Source of the DNA: Phycisphaerales bacterium
GTDB lineage: Bacteria; Planctomycetota; Phycisphaerae; Phycisphaerales; UBA5793
Assembly: GCA_020852515.1 (NCBI GenBank)
Contig: JADZAS010000013.1
Coordinates: 62,001 to 126,000 of the forward strand
Direction: 5' to 3'
DNA length: 64,000 nt
The position numbers and the translations under genes are program-made. The notes under the pieces were generated by a model that saw only the letters and a program-made list of their open reading frames with translations, made no database searches and was not told the DNA's origin. Below are positions 25,290 through 36,310 of this stretch, piece by piece (position 1 is the first letter of the stretch; every line of letters starts with the position of its first letter).

Positions 25290-26066
25290 ATGCGACACCA
25301 CCACTCTCATATGCGTGCGTTCTCGCTGATCGAGTTATTGGTCGCGTTGTGCATAACCATGATGCTCGTCGGCCTGCTGCTGCCCGCCCTGGCCACCACG
25401 CGCGACGCCTCAATTGCAACCACATGCGCATCAAACCAGCATCAGATCGGACTCGCCGTTACCCAGTTTGCCGGCGATCACTTTGACCTGCTGCCGCGCG
25501 AGGGCATCTCTCCCTGGGCCGGCTCTCTTGCCGAGAGTAAATATATACCCTGGGTTAACGCAATACAATCTTATATCGCTCACCCCGGGGGCCGGACCGA
25601 CCTCGCTTCGCCCATCCTGCTCGACCCCGCACATCCGAACCCGAACCACCAGATCCAATACGTGGTCAACGGCATTGGCTTTCCCAACCTGCCGCGCGGT
25701 CTCGACGTCGTCGGCTCCGATCGCCGCCCCGCGTCGCCGCTCTCGCTCCTGCACCGGCCGACCGAGATGATGTACCTGACGGCGTTTACAGAAGACGCCG
25801 ATAACAGCATCGCACTCAACGCCCTGACCGGCGATCTCAACCAGGACGCCGGGCTCTATGACGTGTGGAATCTCGCGCACCTGCTCGGCCCGGACCATGG
25901 CTCCGACTCGATCGCGCGCAGCGTGCGGCGCGTCGGAATCAACCGGCACGGAAACGGCAACAACGTCCTCTTTGCCGACGGGCACGTGGACGCCCGGCCA
26001 ACGGAGTTCATCCAGCGGCCGCACGAATGGTACGACGGCCTGACCTGGACGCCCGACGCGCCTTGA
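25290..26066 (+). CDS. Prepilin-like protein (type II secretion pseudopilin, planctomycete type)
   Basis: This 258-residue protein has an N-terminal class III signal, RAFSLIELLVALCITMMLVG, in which prepilin peptidase would cut before Phe; the residue before it is Ala instead of the usual Gly. After the helix comes CASNQHQIGLAVTQFAGDH, then a variable part, and near the end NNVLFADGHVDARP. This combination defines the large planctomycete group of pilin-like proteins with a FADGHV tail. Starts at 25290 (MRHHHSHMRAF) and 25311 (MRAFSLIE) are both possible. No pilus assembly genes are nearby. Confidence 0.85.
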   Translation: MRHHHSHMRAFSLIELLVALCITMMLVGLLLPALATTRDASIATTCASNQHQIGLAVTQFAGDHFDLLPREGISPWAGSLAESKYIPWVNAIQSYIAHPGGRTDLASPILLDPAHPNPNHQIQYVVNGIGFPNLPRGLDVVGSDRRPASPLSLLHRPTEMMYLTAFTEDADNSIALNALTGDLNQDAGLYDVWNLAHLLGPDHGSDSIARSVRRVGINRHGNGNNVLFADGHVDARPTEFIQRPHEWYDGLTWTPDAP

Positions 26067-26107
26067 GCACCGCGTCCGCGCGGGACTGTTGCACAAGGTG
26101 CATCAGC

Positions 26108-26238
26108 ACCGTCATGCCTGCGCAGGCAGGCATCCACGAGCGTGCAGGCGGGTGCGATTGGCGTCTGGTTGCGAATGATGCATCGTGGATTTCCGCCGCG
26201 GCCTTCGCTCGAGGCAAGCTCTGCGCGGGAATGACGGT
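26108..26238. repeat. REP/MITE-like palindromic element
   Basis: The element begins ACCGTCATGCC and ends GGGAATGACGGT, so ACCGTCAT and ATGACGGT form 8-bp terminal inverted repeats 131 bp apart. Inside the left end GCCTGCGCAGGC is a small palindrome, followed by AGGCATCCA. Such GTCAT...ATGAC ends with GCGGGAA are typical of REP-like intergenic repeats in many bacteria. It lies between the convergent genes at 25290 and 26260. Only one copy was seen in the window. Confidence 0.5.
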
Positions 26239-26259
26239 TTGAGCAACAGACCCGCGCCG

Positions 26260-27438
26260 CTACGGCTCCTGCACTTCTTCGATGTCGATCGGCGGGGCGT
26301 CGTGCGCATCGCGCGCCGGCGGCGGCTCAGCCGGCGTTTCGGCCGGCATTTCGTCTTCCTCGTCAAGCCACTCGTCGAGTTCCACGTCCGCTTCATCATC
26401 CTGAAGATAACTCGGAAGCGGGAAGCGCTGCGGGTCAATCTTATAGAGTTCTTCGTCAAGTTGGCGCGTGCGCGACGCCATGCCGGGAATGATGTACCAG
26501 CGTTCACGATATTGAGTCGTTTCGCCGGGCGGGATTTCGGTGATCGGGCCGAGCATGGCCGCTTCGTGGCGCAACATGCCGAAGTTAACAGCCACTTCGA
26601 CCGGTCCGTGGCCGGCTTCGGTCAGCGTCGTATCCGCCTCGGCGGTCCACGGCTCGCCGATGCGCACGAGCCAATAGCCGCGCCGGTGGATCGCAATGAC
26701 CCGGTCCGAGGGAATCGTCGCCTTGAACGTGCCGCCCTTGCCCATCCAGTTGTAATAGCGCTTGGTCCGGATGAGCGTCCAGCGGCTGCGGGTGCGCGTG
26801 ATGTTGTCCCACACCTCTTGCGCACCGGGGTGCGTGCTGAGCTTGATATCGCGATCGCCTTCGGGCGTGAGCACCGCGATGACGGAGCCGGGGATGGCGG
26901 CGGTGCTCAGCCAGACGCCGCCCCACTGCGGCTGATCAGTGGTGTTCTTCAGACCGTTGGTGATGAGTCCCCGCGGGCCGTAGGAATCCCGGCCGAGCTG
27001 AACGCTCTTGATCTCCTGCAGGCCGGACTCGAGGACGGGCCCGACCGCCTCGAACTCGTTGAGCCCGTGCAGCGTGGCGAGCGTCGGGCCGGCGTCCATG
27101 GCGACGGGCGGCGGCCACGGCTGGGCCTGGCCCTGCTCATCGGTCCACGCGCTTTGCGGGCTGACCCAGGAGTACATTCCGCCGAAGTAGGTGTAATCGT
27201 CTCCCTCCGCGGGCGCTTCATCGAGGTCGCGGACCCAAAGGAGATTGAAAATGGCCCGCGGCCCGAACCGCACCAGACGGTCGTGCGTCGTGTCGTACTC
27301 GGCGACCAGGCCCGAGCCGACGATGCGCTGGTTGATGCGCGGCTTGTACGGCCCGTAACAGCCTGCGGCGGTCAGCGCCAGCGCGGCGGTTGCGGCCAGT
27401 TTCACGGCGCGGCAATACGTCCTGCGAGACCCCTTCAC
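26260..27438 (-). CDS. Lipoprotein with mutarotase-like (DUF4380-type) body
   Basis: This 392-residue protein starts at GTG 27438 behind GGGAGGAGTCG. The signal peptide ends in a lipobox (LALTAAGC). The next region, VAEYDTTHDRLVRFGPRAIF followed by NLLWV, resembles the start of galactose-mutarotase-like DUF4380 proteins, in which a beta-sandwich body follows; this is an inference. The C terminus is acidic and Pro-rich (LDEWLDEEDEMPAETPAEPP), probably disordered. A surface lipoprotein of unknown role. Confidence 0.7.
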   Translation of the reverse strand: MKGSRRTYCRAVKLAATAALALTAAGCYGPYKPRINQRIVGSGLVAEYDTTHDRLVRFGPRAIFNLLWVRDLDEAPAEGDDYTYFGGMYSWVSPQSAWTDEQGQAQPWPPPVAMDAGPTLATLHGLNEFEAVGPVLESGLQEIKSVQLGRDSYGPRGLITNGLKNTTDQPQWGGVWLSTAAIPGSVIAVLTPEGDRDIKLSTHPGAQEVWDNITRTRSRWTLIRTKRYYNWMGKGGTFKATIPSDRVIAIHRRGYWLVRIGEPWTAEADTTLTEAGHGPVEVAVNFGMLRHEAAMLGPITEIPPGETTQYRERWYIIPGMASRTRQLDEELYKIDPQRFPLPSYLQDDEADVELDEWLDEEDEMPAETPAEPPPARDAHDAPPIDIEEVQEP

Positions 27439-27536
27439 GCTCGACTCCTCCCGCGATCGGCGCGCCGCGGCTGCGTCGGCAGCGTGGGCGGCGCCTTCGA
27501 TTCAGTCTAGCACGCCGGGACAGGTTTCGGCGCAGG

Positions 27537-27899
27537 TCATCCCGCTTCGGTCGGCGCGGCGGCTTCTTCCGGATCCAGCGCCGGCACCCGAGCCGCCCCG
27601 GCCGGCTCGACGGCTTCCTCCTCCTCGAGGGGGCGGCCGGACATGGCGTCGATGCGCTCGCGCAGGTCGCCCACATAGGAGATGCGGATGCCGAAATTCT
27701 CAGTGATCTTCACCGCCGATCCCACGCCGATGGGCACGTTGTTGACGAGCAGCTCGAGTTCCTCGTCGGCGTTCTTGCCCATCTCGATGATCATGCCCGG
27801 CACCCACTGGACGACCTCATCCACGTGCATGGCCCGTTCGGCAATGCGGACAATCAGTGGGACCTCGAGCTTGAGAATGGACCGGATGTCGGACTTCAT
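27537..27899 (-). CDS. FliN/SpoA-domain protein
   Basis: This 120-residue protein begins MKSDIRSILKLEVPLIVRIA. Residues about 8-85 form a complete SpoA (surface presentation of antigens) domain: VVQWVPGMIIEMGKNADEEL, LLVNNVPIGVGSAVKITENF and GIRISYVGDLRERI. FliN forms the C-ring of the flagellar switch; YscQ-type relatives serve injectisomes. The C terminus is an acidic Ala/Pro-rich tail. No other flagellar gene is in the window, so its partner is unknown. The open frame extends to 28160, but ATG 27899 matches FliN length. Confidence 0.85.
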   Translation of the reverse strand: MKSDIRSILKLEVPLIVRIAERAMHVDEVVQWVPGMIIEMGKNADEELELLVNNVPIGVGSAVKITENFGIRISYVGDLRERIDAMSGRPLEEEEAVEPAGAARVPALDPEEAAAPTEAG

Positions 27900-28116
27900 G
27901 GCTCTGTCTCTATCGGATAACCGGCCGCGGTACGCGAAGAAAAGGGGGGAGGCAAAAGCACCGAAGCGAGGGAGCAAGGCATCGAGGCTCAAGGCACCAA
28001 GGCTTGAGGCCGTAGCGTAGACGTCGGCGGAAGCCGACAGTTTCAGCAGGAGCCACCCAGCGCGACTCGCTACTGTCCATCGACACATACCTTCGCCGCG
28101 GGCTGCGAACCGGCTG

Positions 28117-29319
28117 ATGGCTGAAAAGTTCGACATCATCGTCATCGGAGTGGGCAGCATGGGGGCGGCGGCGTGCTATGAGCTGCTGCGACGCGAGCCT
28201 TCGCTGCGCGTGCTCGGGCTGGAGCAGTTCGAGATTCCCAACGCCCGCGGGAGCCACCATGGTCATTGCCGCGCGTTTCGCACGGCGTACTTCGAGCACC
28301 CGGATTACGTGGCACTGCTGCGCCGCGCGCTTGAACTCTGGCGCGAGTTCGAGGCGGAGGCCGGGGCGAGCCTGCTGCATCTCACCGGCGGGCTGTACAT
28401 GGGTCGGCCGGACAGCGCCCTGGTCCGTGATTCCATCAGTGCGGCCAGGCTGCACCACGTGCCGCACACGCTGCTCAGCCTCGCTGAACTCGCGGCCAGG
28501 TTTCCGCAGTTCTCCGTTGATGATGACGCCGTGGGCTTCTTCGAAGAGCACGCCGGGTACGTGCGGTGCGAGAAGGCCGTGCAGGCGTATGCGACCGCCG
28601 CGCGGCAGCGCGGGGCCGAACTTCACGAACGCGAGTGCGTGCAGTCGTGGAGGGCCGGATCGTCGGGAGTCTCGGTCAGCACCGATCGCGCCAACTACGA
28701 CGCGGATCACTTGATCATCGCGGCCGGACCCTGGGCCGGGCGGATGGTGGCCGGCCTCGGCGTGGAACTCAAGGTGACAAGGCAGGTCGCAGGGTGGTTT
28801 CGGCCCGTCGCCGCCGAGCCGTTCGCGAGCGAGCGCTTTCCCGTCTGGAGCATCGATCCCGGCGTCGACGGTCGGCCCTGCGGAATCTGGTACGGCTTTC
28901 CGCCCGTGCCTGAGCGTCCGGGCCTGAAGATCGCCCACCACTGGCCCGGCGAGTTGTGCGATCCGGACACGGTCGATCGCAGTGTAACGCCTCAGGAGAC
29001 AACCACGTTGCGCGAGGCGATGGGCCGCTACCTGCCGCAGGGCCGTGGCGAACTCCTCGCGGCGCAGGTGTGCCTCTACACGAACAGCCCCGACGGGCAC
29101 TTCATCATCGACAGGCACCCGGATCCGGCGCTGCACCATCGGGTGACGATCGCGTGCGGCTTCAGCGGGCACGGGTTCAAGTTCGTCAGTGTCATCGGAA
29201 AGGCGCTCGCCGGACTGGCGCTGGAAGGCAAATCAAACGAGCCGATCGACTTCCTGGGGCTGGGGAGGTTCGGCGTCGGCGGCGATGCACGCCCCGCCGC
29301 TGAGCACACAGGGCGTTGA
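28117..29319 (+). CDS. FAD-dependent sarcosine/N-methyl amino acid oxidase (SolA/MSOX family)
   Basis: This 400-residue flavoenzyme oxidises N-methyl amino acids such as sarcosine or N-methyltryptophan, giving an aldehyde, the free amine and H2O2. The N-terminal FAD motif is IIVIGVGSMGAAACYELLRR. GSHHGHCRAFRTAYFEHPDY matches the flavin-contacting region of monomeric sarcosine oxidase. Cys319 in VCLYTNSPDGHFIIDRHP is the residue that binds FAD covalently in that family (Cys315 in the Bacillus enzyme). The length is normal. The exact substrate cannot be told. The VWA-protein gene follows after 12 bp. Confidence 0.9.
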   Translation: MAEKFDIIVIGVGSMGAAACYELLRREPSLRVLGLEQFEIPNARGSHHGHCRAFRTAYFEHPDYVALLRRALELWREFEAEAGASLLHLTGGLYMGRPDSALVRDSISAARLHHVPHTLLSLAELAARFPQFSVDDDAVGFFEEHAGYVRCEKAVQAYATAARQRGAELHERECVQSWRAGSSGVSVSTDRANYDADHLIIAAGPWAGRMVAGLGVELKVTRQVAGWFRPVAAEPFASERFPVWSIDPGVDGRPCGIWYGFPPVPERPGLKIAHHWPGELCDPDTVDRSVTPQETTTLREAMGRYLPQGRGELLAAQVCLYTNSPDGHFIIDRHPDPALHHRVTIACGFSGHGFKFVSVIGKALAGLALEGKSNEPIDFLGLGRFGVGGDARPAAEHTGR

Positions 29320-29331
29320 TACACTCTGCCG

Positions 29332-31350
29332 GTGTCCCTGCTGAGCCCTTTCACAGCGCTGCTGGTGGCCGGGGTGGCTGTTCCCGCCCTGCTGCTGCTC
29401 TATTTTCTCAAACTGCGCCGCAAAGAAGTCTGGATCGGCTCGACGATGCTGTGGAGCAAGGTCGTCGAGGACCTGCAGGCGAACACCCCCTTCCAGCGGC
29501 TGCGGGCGTCCTGGCTGCTGTTTCTGCAATTGCTGCTGCTGCTGGCGCTTCTACTGGCCCTGGCCCGGCCCATCTTCGGCACCCGGCAAGGCGAGGGCGG
29601 CCAGCGCATCATTCTGCTCATCGACGTCAGTGCTTCGATGGGAGCGCGTGATGCGAAGGCTCAGGCAGCCTCTGCGGCGAACGACAACGCGGGCGGCCAA
29701 TCGGCAACAAGACTGGATCGCGCCAAGGCAAGCGCGAACGAGATGCTCGACCGACTCAGGCGCAGCGGCGACGAAGTGCAGGTGATGGTCGTCGCATTCG
29801 CCACGCGGGCGCGGATCGCTCAAACCTTCACTTCGGACCTGCGCTTCGCCCGGGCGGCGATCGATGCGCTCGATGTCCTTGAAGAGCCGGGTCTTCTCGG
29901 GCCGGCGCTGCGTCTGGCCGAAACGTACGCGGGACCGGAGCAGGCTGGCGGCGGCGCAGCGCCGGTGCGAACCGTGCTGCTGGGCGACGGCCGCTTCGGC
30001 GATGACCAGACGCCCTCCTATGCGGCCGGCGAGGTCGAATTCATCTCCGTCGCCGCGCCAGGCGATGATTCCCCCGACCCTGACAACGTCGGAATCACGT
30101 TCCTCGCAGCGCGGCGCGACCTTCTCGACCCGTCGCAGGTCGATGTCCTCTGCGGCCTGCTCAGCACCGCCGCGCCCCTCAAGACGGTCCAGGTCGAGTT
30201 CGCGCTGGACGGCGAGCCGCTCGACACCCAGGCCATCGCGCTCGAAGCGCGCGATCCCAGGCGGCCGGCCGAGGGACTGGCTCGCCTGCGCTTCACCAAC
30301 CTCGCCGGCGGCGTGCTGCGCATCAGCATTGCGCGCAGCGACGACTTGGCGACTGACAACACGGTCGGCCTGCTGCTGGCGCCGCCGACGACGGCGACGC
30401 TGCTCGTGGTCTACCCCATCAGTGACAGCGGGCCCGACGAGTATCTCATGAGCGTCGTGAACGAGTTGCCGCTCTACGAGGTAGAGACGTGGCCCGCTGA
30501 TCGGTTCGAGGCGGCGCTCGCCGGCGGCGCGGTGCGGTCCGGCGATGAGCACGAGTTCAGCGCGATCATCTTTGATCGCGTGTCACCCGGCGCTGTGCCC
30601 GAAGCGCCCAGCCTGTCAATCGGTGCGCGGCCGCCGATGCCGGGCCTGAGCCTCGCGCCGTCGGAAGTGGAGAACCCGAGCCGGCGCGTGCTCAGCTGGA
30701 GCCGGCAGCACCCGATCATGGCCAGCGTGGGACTGGACACGATCGCCGTCGCCGATGGGCGGCGCATTTCGTTGCCGGATGAACACAGCGAAGCCCTCGC
30801 GCTGGCGGAGGGTGGACCGATCATCGGCGTGGTGGAGCCGCGGCGCGGGCGGCGGCACCTCATCGTGAGTTTCGATCTGCGGCAGAGCAATTGGCCGTTG
30901 CACGTGAGTTTCGCCATCTTCATCCAGAACGCCGTGGATTACCTCACGCAGCGCGGCAGCGCCGAAGCCGGGCAGATGATCCGCACGGGCGCGACGATGA
31001 CGCTGCGCGCCGAGCCCGGCGCGTCGCAGGTAAGACTGACGGGGCCCGACGAGCGGACCATTCCGGTGCGCGAAGACGGCACGGTGACGATCGGGCCGCT
31101 CGATCGCGCGGGCGTCTATGAAGCGCAGGGACTGCCCGCCGAGAGCGAGCCGATCATCGCCAATCTGCTGAGCGAAACCGAGTCGAACCTGCTGCCGGTC
31201 GATGAAGTCGCGATCGGACATGACGCGGCGCCGGCGCAGGCGCTCGACCGCTCAACGCCGCGCGAATTGTGGCCGTGGCTCGTTGCGCTGGCGTTGGCCA
31301 TTCTGGGCATCGAGTGGGCCGTGTATCTGCTGCGCGCGAGATGGCGGTGA
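29332..31350 (+). CDS. BatA-like membrane protein with von Willebrand A domain
   Basis: This 672-residue protein starts at GTG 29332. The N terminus matches the aerotolerance-regulator (BatA) N-terminal domain: two membrane helices around FLKLRRKEVWIGSTMLWSKV. Then comes a VWA domain with a MIDAS motif (IILLIDVSASMGARD) and a long beta-rich exported part. A last membrane helix (LWPWLVALALAILGIEWAVY) precedes LLRARWR. Such proteins are common beside MoxR-type ATPases in Planctomycetota; none is adjacent here. TACACT at 29320-29325 lies 6 nt before the start and there is no Shine-Dalgarno sequence. Confidence 0.85.
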   Translation: MSLLSPFTALLVAGVAVPALLLLYFLKLRRKEVWIGSTMLWSKVVEDLQANTPFQRLRASWLLFLQLLLLLALLLALARPIFGTRQGEGGQRIILLIDVSASMGARDAKAQAASAANDNAGGQSATRLDRAKASANEMLDRLRRSGDEVQVMVVAFATRARIAQTFTSDLRFARAAIDALDVLEEPGLLGPALRLAETYAGPEQAGGGAAPVRTVLLGDGRFGDDQTPSYAAGEVEFISVAAPGDDSPDPDNVGITFLAARRDLLDPSQVDVLCGLLSTAAPLKTVQVEFALDGEPLDTQAIALEARDPRRPAEGLARLRFTNLAGGVLRISIARSDDLATDNTVGLLLAPPTTATLLVVYPISDSGPDEYLMSVVNELPLYEVETWPADRFEAALAGGAVRSGDEHEFSAIIFDRVSPGAVPEAPSLSIGARPPMPGLSLAPSEVENPSRRVLSWSRQHPIMASVGLDTIAVADGRRISLPDEHSEALALAEGGPIIGVVEPRRGRRHLIVSFDLRQSNWPLHVSFAIFIQNAVDYLTQRGSAEAGQMIRTGATMTLRAEPGASQVRLTGPDERTIPVREDGTVTIGPLDRAGVYEAQGLPAESEPIIANLLSETESNLLPVDEVAIGHDAAPAQALDRSTPRELWPWLVALALAILGIEWAVYLLRARWR

Positions 31351-31354
31351 GGGC

Positions 31355-32170
31355 TCATGGCCTCGCGCCGCGCAGACGGTCCTCCCACACGCACAGCAGC
31401 CCGTGGTCGGTGAGATCGAAATGCAGCGGAGTGATGGTGATGTTGCCGGCGAGCATGGCTTCGACGTCGCTGCCTGTGGCCGTGTCCGAGAAGTCCATGC
31501 CGTCGCCGACGCACCAGTAGTAAATCTGCCCGTTGGGCGCCACGCGACGTTCGTAGCGGTCGGTCATGCCGCCGAGGTTCATCGGCACGACCTTGATCGG
31601 CGGCAGCGGGCCATCGCTCGTCGTTGACGGGATGTTAATATTGAGAACCGATCGCGGCTGAAGCGGGCCGTGTTCAAGGCAGCGCTCGATCGCCTGGCGC
31701 GCGTGGCGGGCGGCCACGTCCCAGCGCACCTTCTCGTACGCGCGGCGGTTCAGTTCGCTCTCGACGAACAGACTCACCGCAATCGACGGCAGGCCCAGGA
31801 ACGCCGCCTCGATCGCGGCGCCGACGGTGCCGGAGTAGATGACGTGAATGCCCACGTTGCAGCCCATGTTCATGCCCGACACGACGAGGTCGGGGCGCGG
31901 GTGGCCCGGGTGATGCTCGGGCCAGACGTTCTCGATGGCGAGCTTGACGCAGTCGGCGGGCCGGCCGTCGATGGCGAAGCCGGTCATGCGATCGTTGATG
32001 CGCATCTGCCGACCCATGAGCGGCACGTTGAACGTTACACTGTGGCTGGTGGCGGACTGCACCTGAAGCGGCGCAACGGTGAACACCTCGCCGAGGTGGA
32101 GCAGTTCGGCGTGCAGCGCCTCGATGCCCGGAGCCTGCAGGCCGTCGTCGTTGGTCAGAAGGATGCGCAT
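31355..32170 (-). CDS. surE: 5'/3'-nucleotidase SurE
   Basis: SurE removes phosphate from nucleoside 5'- and 3'-monophosphates. The 271-residue sequence begins MRILLTNDDGLQAPGIEAL with the metal-binding Asp8-Asp9, and has DLVVSGMNMGCNVGIHVIYS (consensus SGINxGxN) and SGTVGAAIEAAFLGLPSIAVS. Length is normal. TAGAAT lies 8 nt before the start on the minus strand with no Shine-Dalgarno sequence, so the mRNA may be leaderless. It is convergent with the VWA gene (4 bp between). Confidence 0.95.
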   Translation of the reverse strand: MRILLTNDDGLQAPGIEALHAELLHLGEVFTVAPLQVQSATSHSVTFNVPLMGRQMRINDRMTGFAIDGRPADCVKLAIENVWPEHHPGHPRPDLVVSGMNMGCNVGIHVIYSGTVGAAIEAAFLGLPSIAVSLFVESELNRRAYEKVRWDVAARHARQAIERCLEHGPLQPRSVLNINIPSTTSDGPLPPIKVVPMNLGGMTDRYERRVAPNGQIYYWCVGDGMDFSDTATGSDVEAMLAGNITITPLHFDLTDHGLLCVWEDRLRGARP

Positions 32171-32289
32171 GGGCCGCGATTCTAGCGCGATGCAGCGCCC
32201 GGCAGTCTGCTGAGACCTGGCGCAGAGGGGCGAGGCGCGCTATGGTGTCGCGCCGGCTGTGCACCGTCGCGCCGGTCAGGGAGGATCGC

Positions 32290-32754
32290 ATGTCTGTCTA
32301 CCAGCGTCTGGCCGAACTCGGCCTCGAACTGCCACCGGCGCCCAAGCCGGTGGCGGCGTACATCCCGTGGGTGCGCACGGGCAATCTCATCTATACGAGC
32401 GGGCAGGTGCCGCTGGTCGATGGCAAGCCACTGTGCGTGGGCGTCGTGCCCACCGAGATCCCGCCGGATAAGGCACAGGCCGCGGCAAGATTGTGCGCGC
32501 TCAACACGCTCGCCGTACTCCACGCCGCCACGGACGCGGCGCTCGACCGCGTCACGCGGGTCGTGCGCCTGGGCGTGTTCGTGGCGTCGAGCCCGGGATT
32601 CACGGGTCATGCGCAGGTCGCCAACGGAGCGAGCGAACTGATGGTCTCGGTGTTCGGCGAGGAGATCGGCCGGCACGCCCGCTCGACGGTCGGCTGCAGC
32701 AGCCTGCCGCTGGGGGTGCCCGTCGAGGTGGAGGGGCTCTTTGAGATCCGCTGA
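32290..32754 (+). CDS. RidA/YjgF family protein
   Basis: This 154-residue protein starts at ATG 32290 behind GGGAGGATCGC. RidA proteins hydrolyse reactive enamine/imine intermediates of PLP enzymes. Matching features are PWVRTGNLIYTSGQVPLVDG, ALNTLAVLHAATDAALDRV and the C-terminal STVGCSSLPLGVPVEVEGLF. The conserved catalytic Arg of canonical RidA (in RxxV/ARS near the end) is here represented by HARSTVGC. It belongs to the longer subgroup related to atu1953-like proteins. Confidence 0.88.
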   Translation: MSVYQRLAELGLELPPAPKPVAAYIPWVRTGNLIYTSGQVPLVDGKPLCVGVVPTEIPPDKAQAAARLCALNTLAVLHAATDAALDRVTRVVRLGVFVASSPGFTGHAQVANGASELMVSVFGEEIGRHARSTVGCSSLPLGVPVEVEGLFEIR

Positions 32755-32787
32755 TCGGGGCGGATTGCTGAATTGGCCCGGCCGGGA

Positions 32788-32815
32788 TTGCCCGCGCGGC
32801 GCAGCCGTTTACAAT
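32788..32815 (+). promoter_or_regulatory. Candidate promoter of the ferredoxin gene
   Basis: TTGCCC (32788-32793), a 16-bp spacer and TACAAT (32810-32815) lie 80 bp before the ferredoxin start. Predicted transcription start is near 32822, leaving a leader of about 75 nt that contains the Shine-Dalgarno GGAGAG. Confidence 0.45.
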
Positions 32816-32895
32816 GGGCGCGACTGTCAGCCATCGGTCCCGGCAAGGCCGCCCGAGCCGAACGAAACGCACGCCAACCGCGGAGAGTGCATCCC

Positions 32896-33231
32896 ATGAC
32901 TCATATCGTCGCCGAGCCCTGCATCAAGTGCAAGTACACCGACTGCGTGGATGTCTGCCCGGTGGACTGCTTCCACGAGGGCGTCAACTTCCTCGTCATC
33001 GATCCGGATGTTTGCATCGACTGCGGCCTGTGCGTTCCTGAATGCCCGACGCAGGCGATCTTCCCCGAAGAGGACCTGCCAGAGAAGTGGGCTGAGTACG
33101 TCGAGATCAACGCGCGGCTGGCGCCGGACTGGCCGGAGATCACCGCCAAGAAGGACGCCCTGCCCGAGGCGGAGGAGTTCAAGAGCGTCGAGAACAAGCG
33201 CAACCTGCTTGACGAGAGCGCCGGCGGCTGA
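32896..33231 (+). CDS. fdxA: Seven-iron ferredoxin (3Fe-4S/4Fe-4S)
   Basis: This 111-residue electron carrier matches the FdxA family. [18 protein letters not shown] (Cys9, 12, 17, 21, 25) and [12 protein letters not shown] (Cys40, 43, 46, 50) provide ligands for one 3Fe-4S and one 4Fe-4S cluster. The C-terminal acidic segment ([20 protein letters not shown]) is typical of the group. ATG 32896 follows GGAGAGTGC. It is cytoplasmic; the partner enzyme is not evident from neighbours. Confidence 0.95.
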   Translation: MTHIVAEPCIKCKYTDCVDVCPVDCFHEGVNFLVIDPDVCIDCGLCVPECPTQAIFPEEDLPEKWAEYVEINARLAPDWPEITAKKDALPEAEEFKSVENKRNLLDESAGG

Positions 33232-33325
33232 GGCCGGCCCGACACAACCTGTGACCTGCTGATCGATTGCTCCGGGGAGGATGATCGTCCGTTCTGACCG
33301 CGCTGTGCGCCAGGAGATGACCATC

Positions 33326-33709
33326 ATGACCAGCAGTCCCGCCGCTCCGCCGCGAATCCTCACCGACCAGGATCGGGCTCAACTCAACACCATCGCCAGG
33401 TGGCAGAAGTTCCTGCTGTGGGGCGTGCTGCTCAATCTTGCCACAATCGCACTGACGATGGCGGTGGACCCTGTGTTCGGACTCGTCAACCTTCTGGTCG
33501 GACTCGCGCTGATCGTATTGGTGGCCAATCTGGGAGCAGCCTTGGGCGATAACATAGTCTCCCGGATTCTCTACTGCATCGGCCTGCTCTTGCCGCTCAT
33601 CAGCCTCATCATCCTCGTGGTTCTGAACCAGCGGGCCACGAGCATTCTCAAGGCGCACGGCATCCCCGTCGGCCTCATGGGCGCGAGGATTCCCAGAACT
33701 GCGGCGTGA
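33326..33709 (+). CDS. Small four-helix membrane protein
   Basis: This 127-residue protein starts at ATG 33326, with AGGAG at 33312-33316 supporting this start over ATG 33317. After a polar N terminus (SPAAPPRILTDQDRAQLNTI) come four predicted membrane segments, including FLLWGVLLNLATIALTMAV and LYCIGLLLPLISLIILVVL. It ends ATSILKAHGIPVGLMGAR. I do not recognise the family. A hairpin terminator follows directly. Confidence 0.65.
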   Translation: MTSSPAAPPRILTDQDRAQLNTIARWQKFLLWGVLLNLATIALTMAVDPVFGLVNLLVGLALIVLVANLGAALGDNIVSRILYCIGLLLPLISLIILVVLNQRATSILKAHGIPVGLMGARIPRTAA

Positions 33710-33714
33710 AAAAA

Positions 33715-33736
33715 CCCGCGCCCAATTGAGCGCGGG
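33715..33736. terminator. Hairpin terminator between convergent genes
   Basis: CCCGCGC (33715-33721), loop CCAATTGA, GCGCGGG (33730-33736) form a 7-bp GC stem. AAAAAA just before it on the plus strand gives a U-run for minus-strand transcripts, so it can end gap transcription; it probably serves the plus-strand gene as well. Confidence 0.65.
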
Positions 33737-33780
33737 GCTGGCACTTCTCGAGTCTGTTTCAATCGATGGGCCCGGCGGGG

Positions 33781-34917
<1,137 letters not shown>

Positions 34918-34973
34918 TCAAACCGTCAATACAGGACTGTGCCGGATATCAAGCCGCGCATACGCTCTTGCCC

Positions 34974-36194
<1,221 letters not shown>

Positions 36195-36310
36195 ATTCTC
36201 GCACTCGGCCGCCAGATGTTGCACCCAATCGCTCCCAGCTTGCGTCTTTTCTGGTAGACTGACTCGAGATCGAGAAGCGCCGGCCCGAGACGGTGCGGGA
36301 AGGAACTGCG

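Noticed and set aside
27910-29172. 420-codon minus-strand frame opposite the oxidase gene
   Set aside because: The plus strand encodes a complete flavoenzyme with a FAD motif and covalent Cys; the shadow frame is rich in Arg, Gly and His without motifs.
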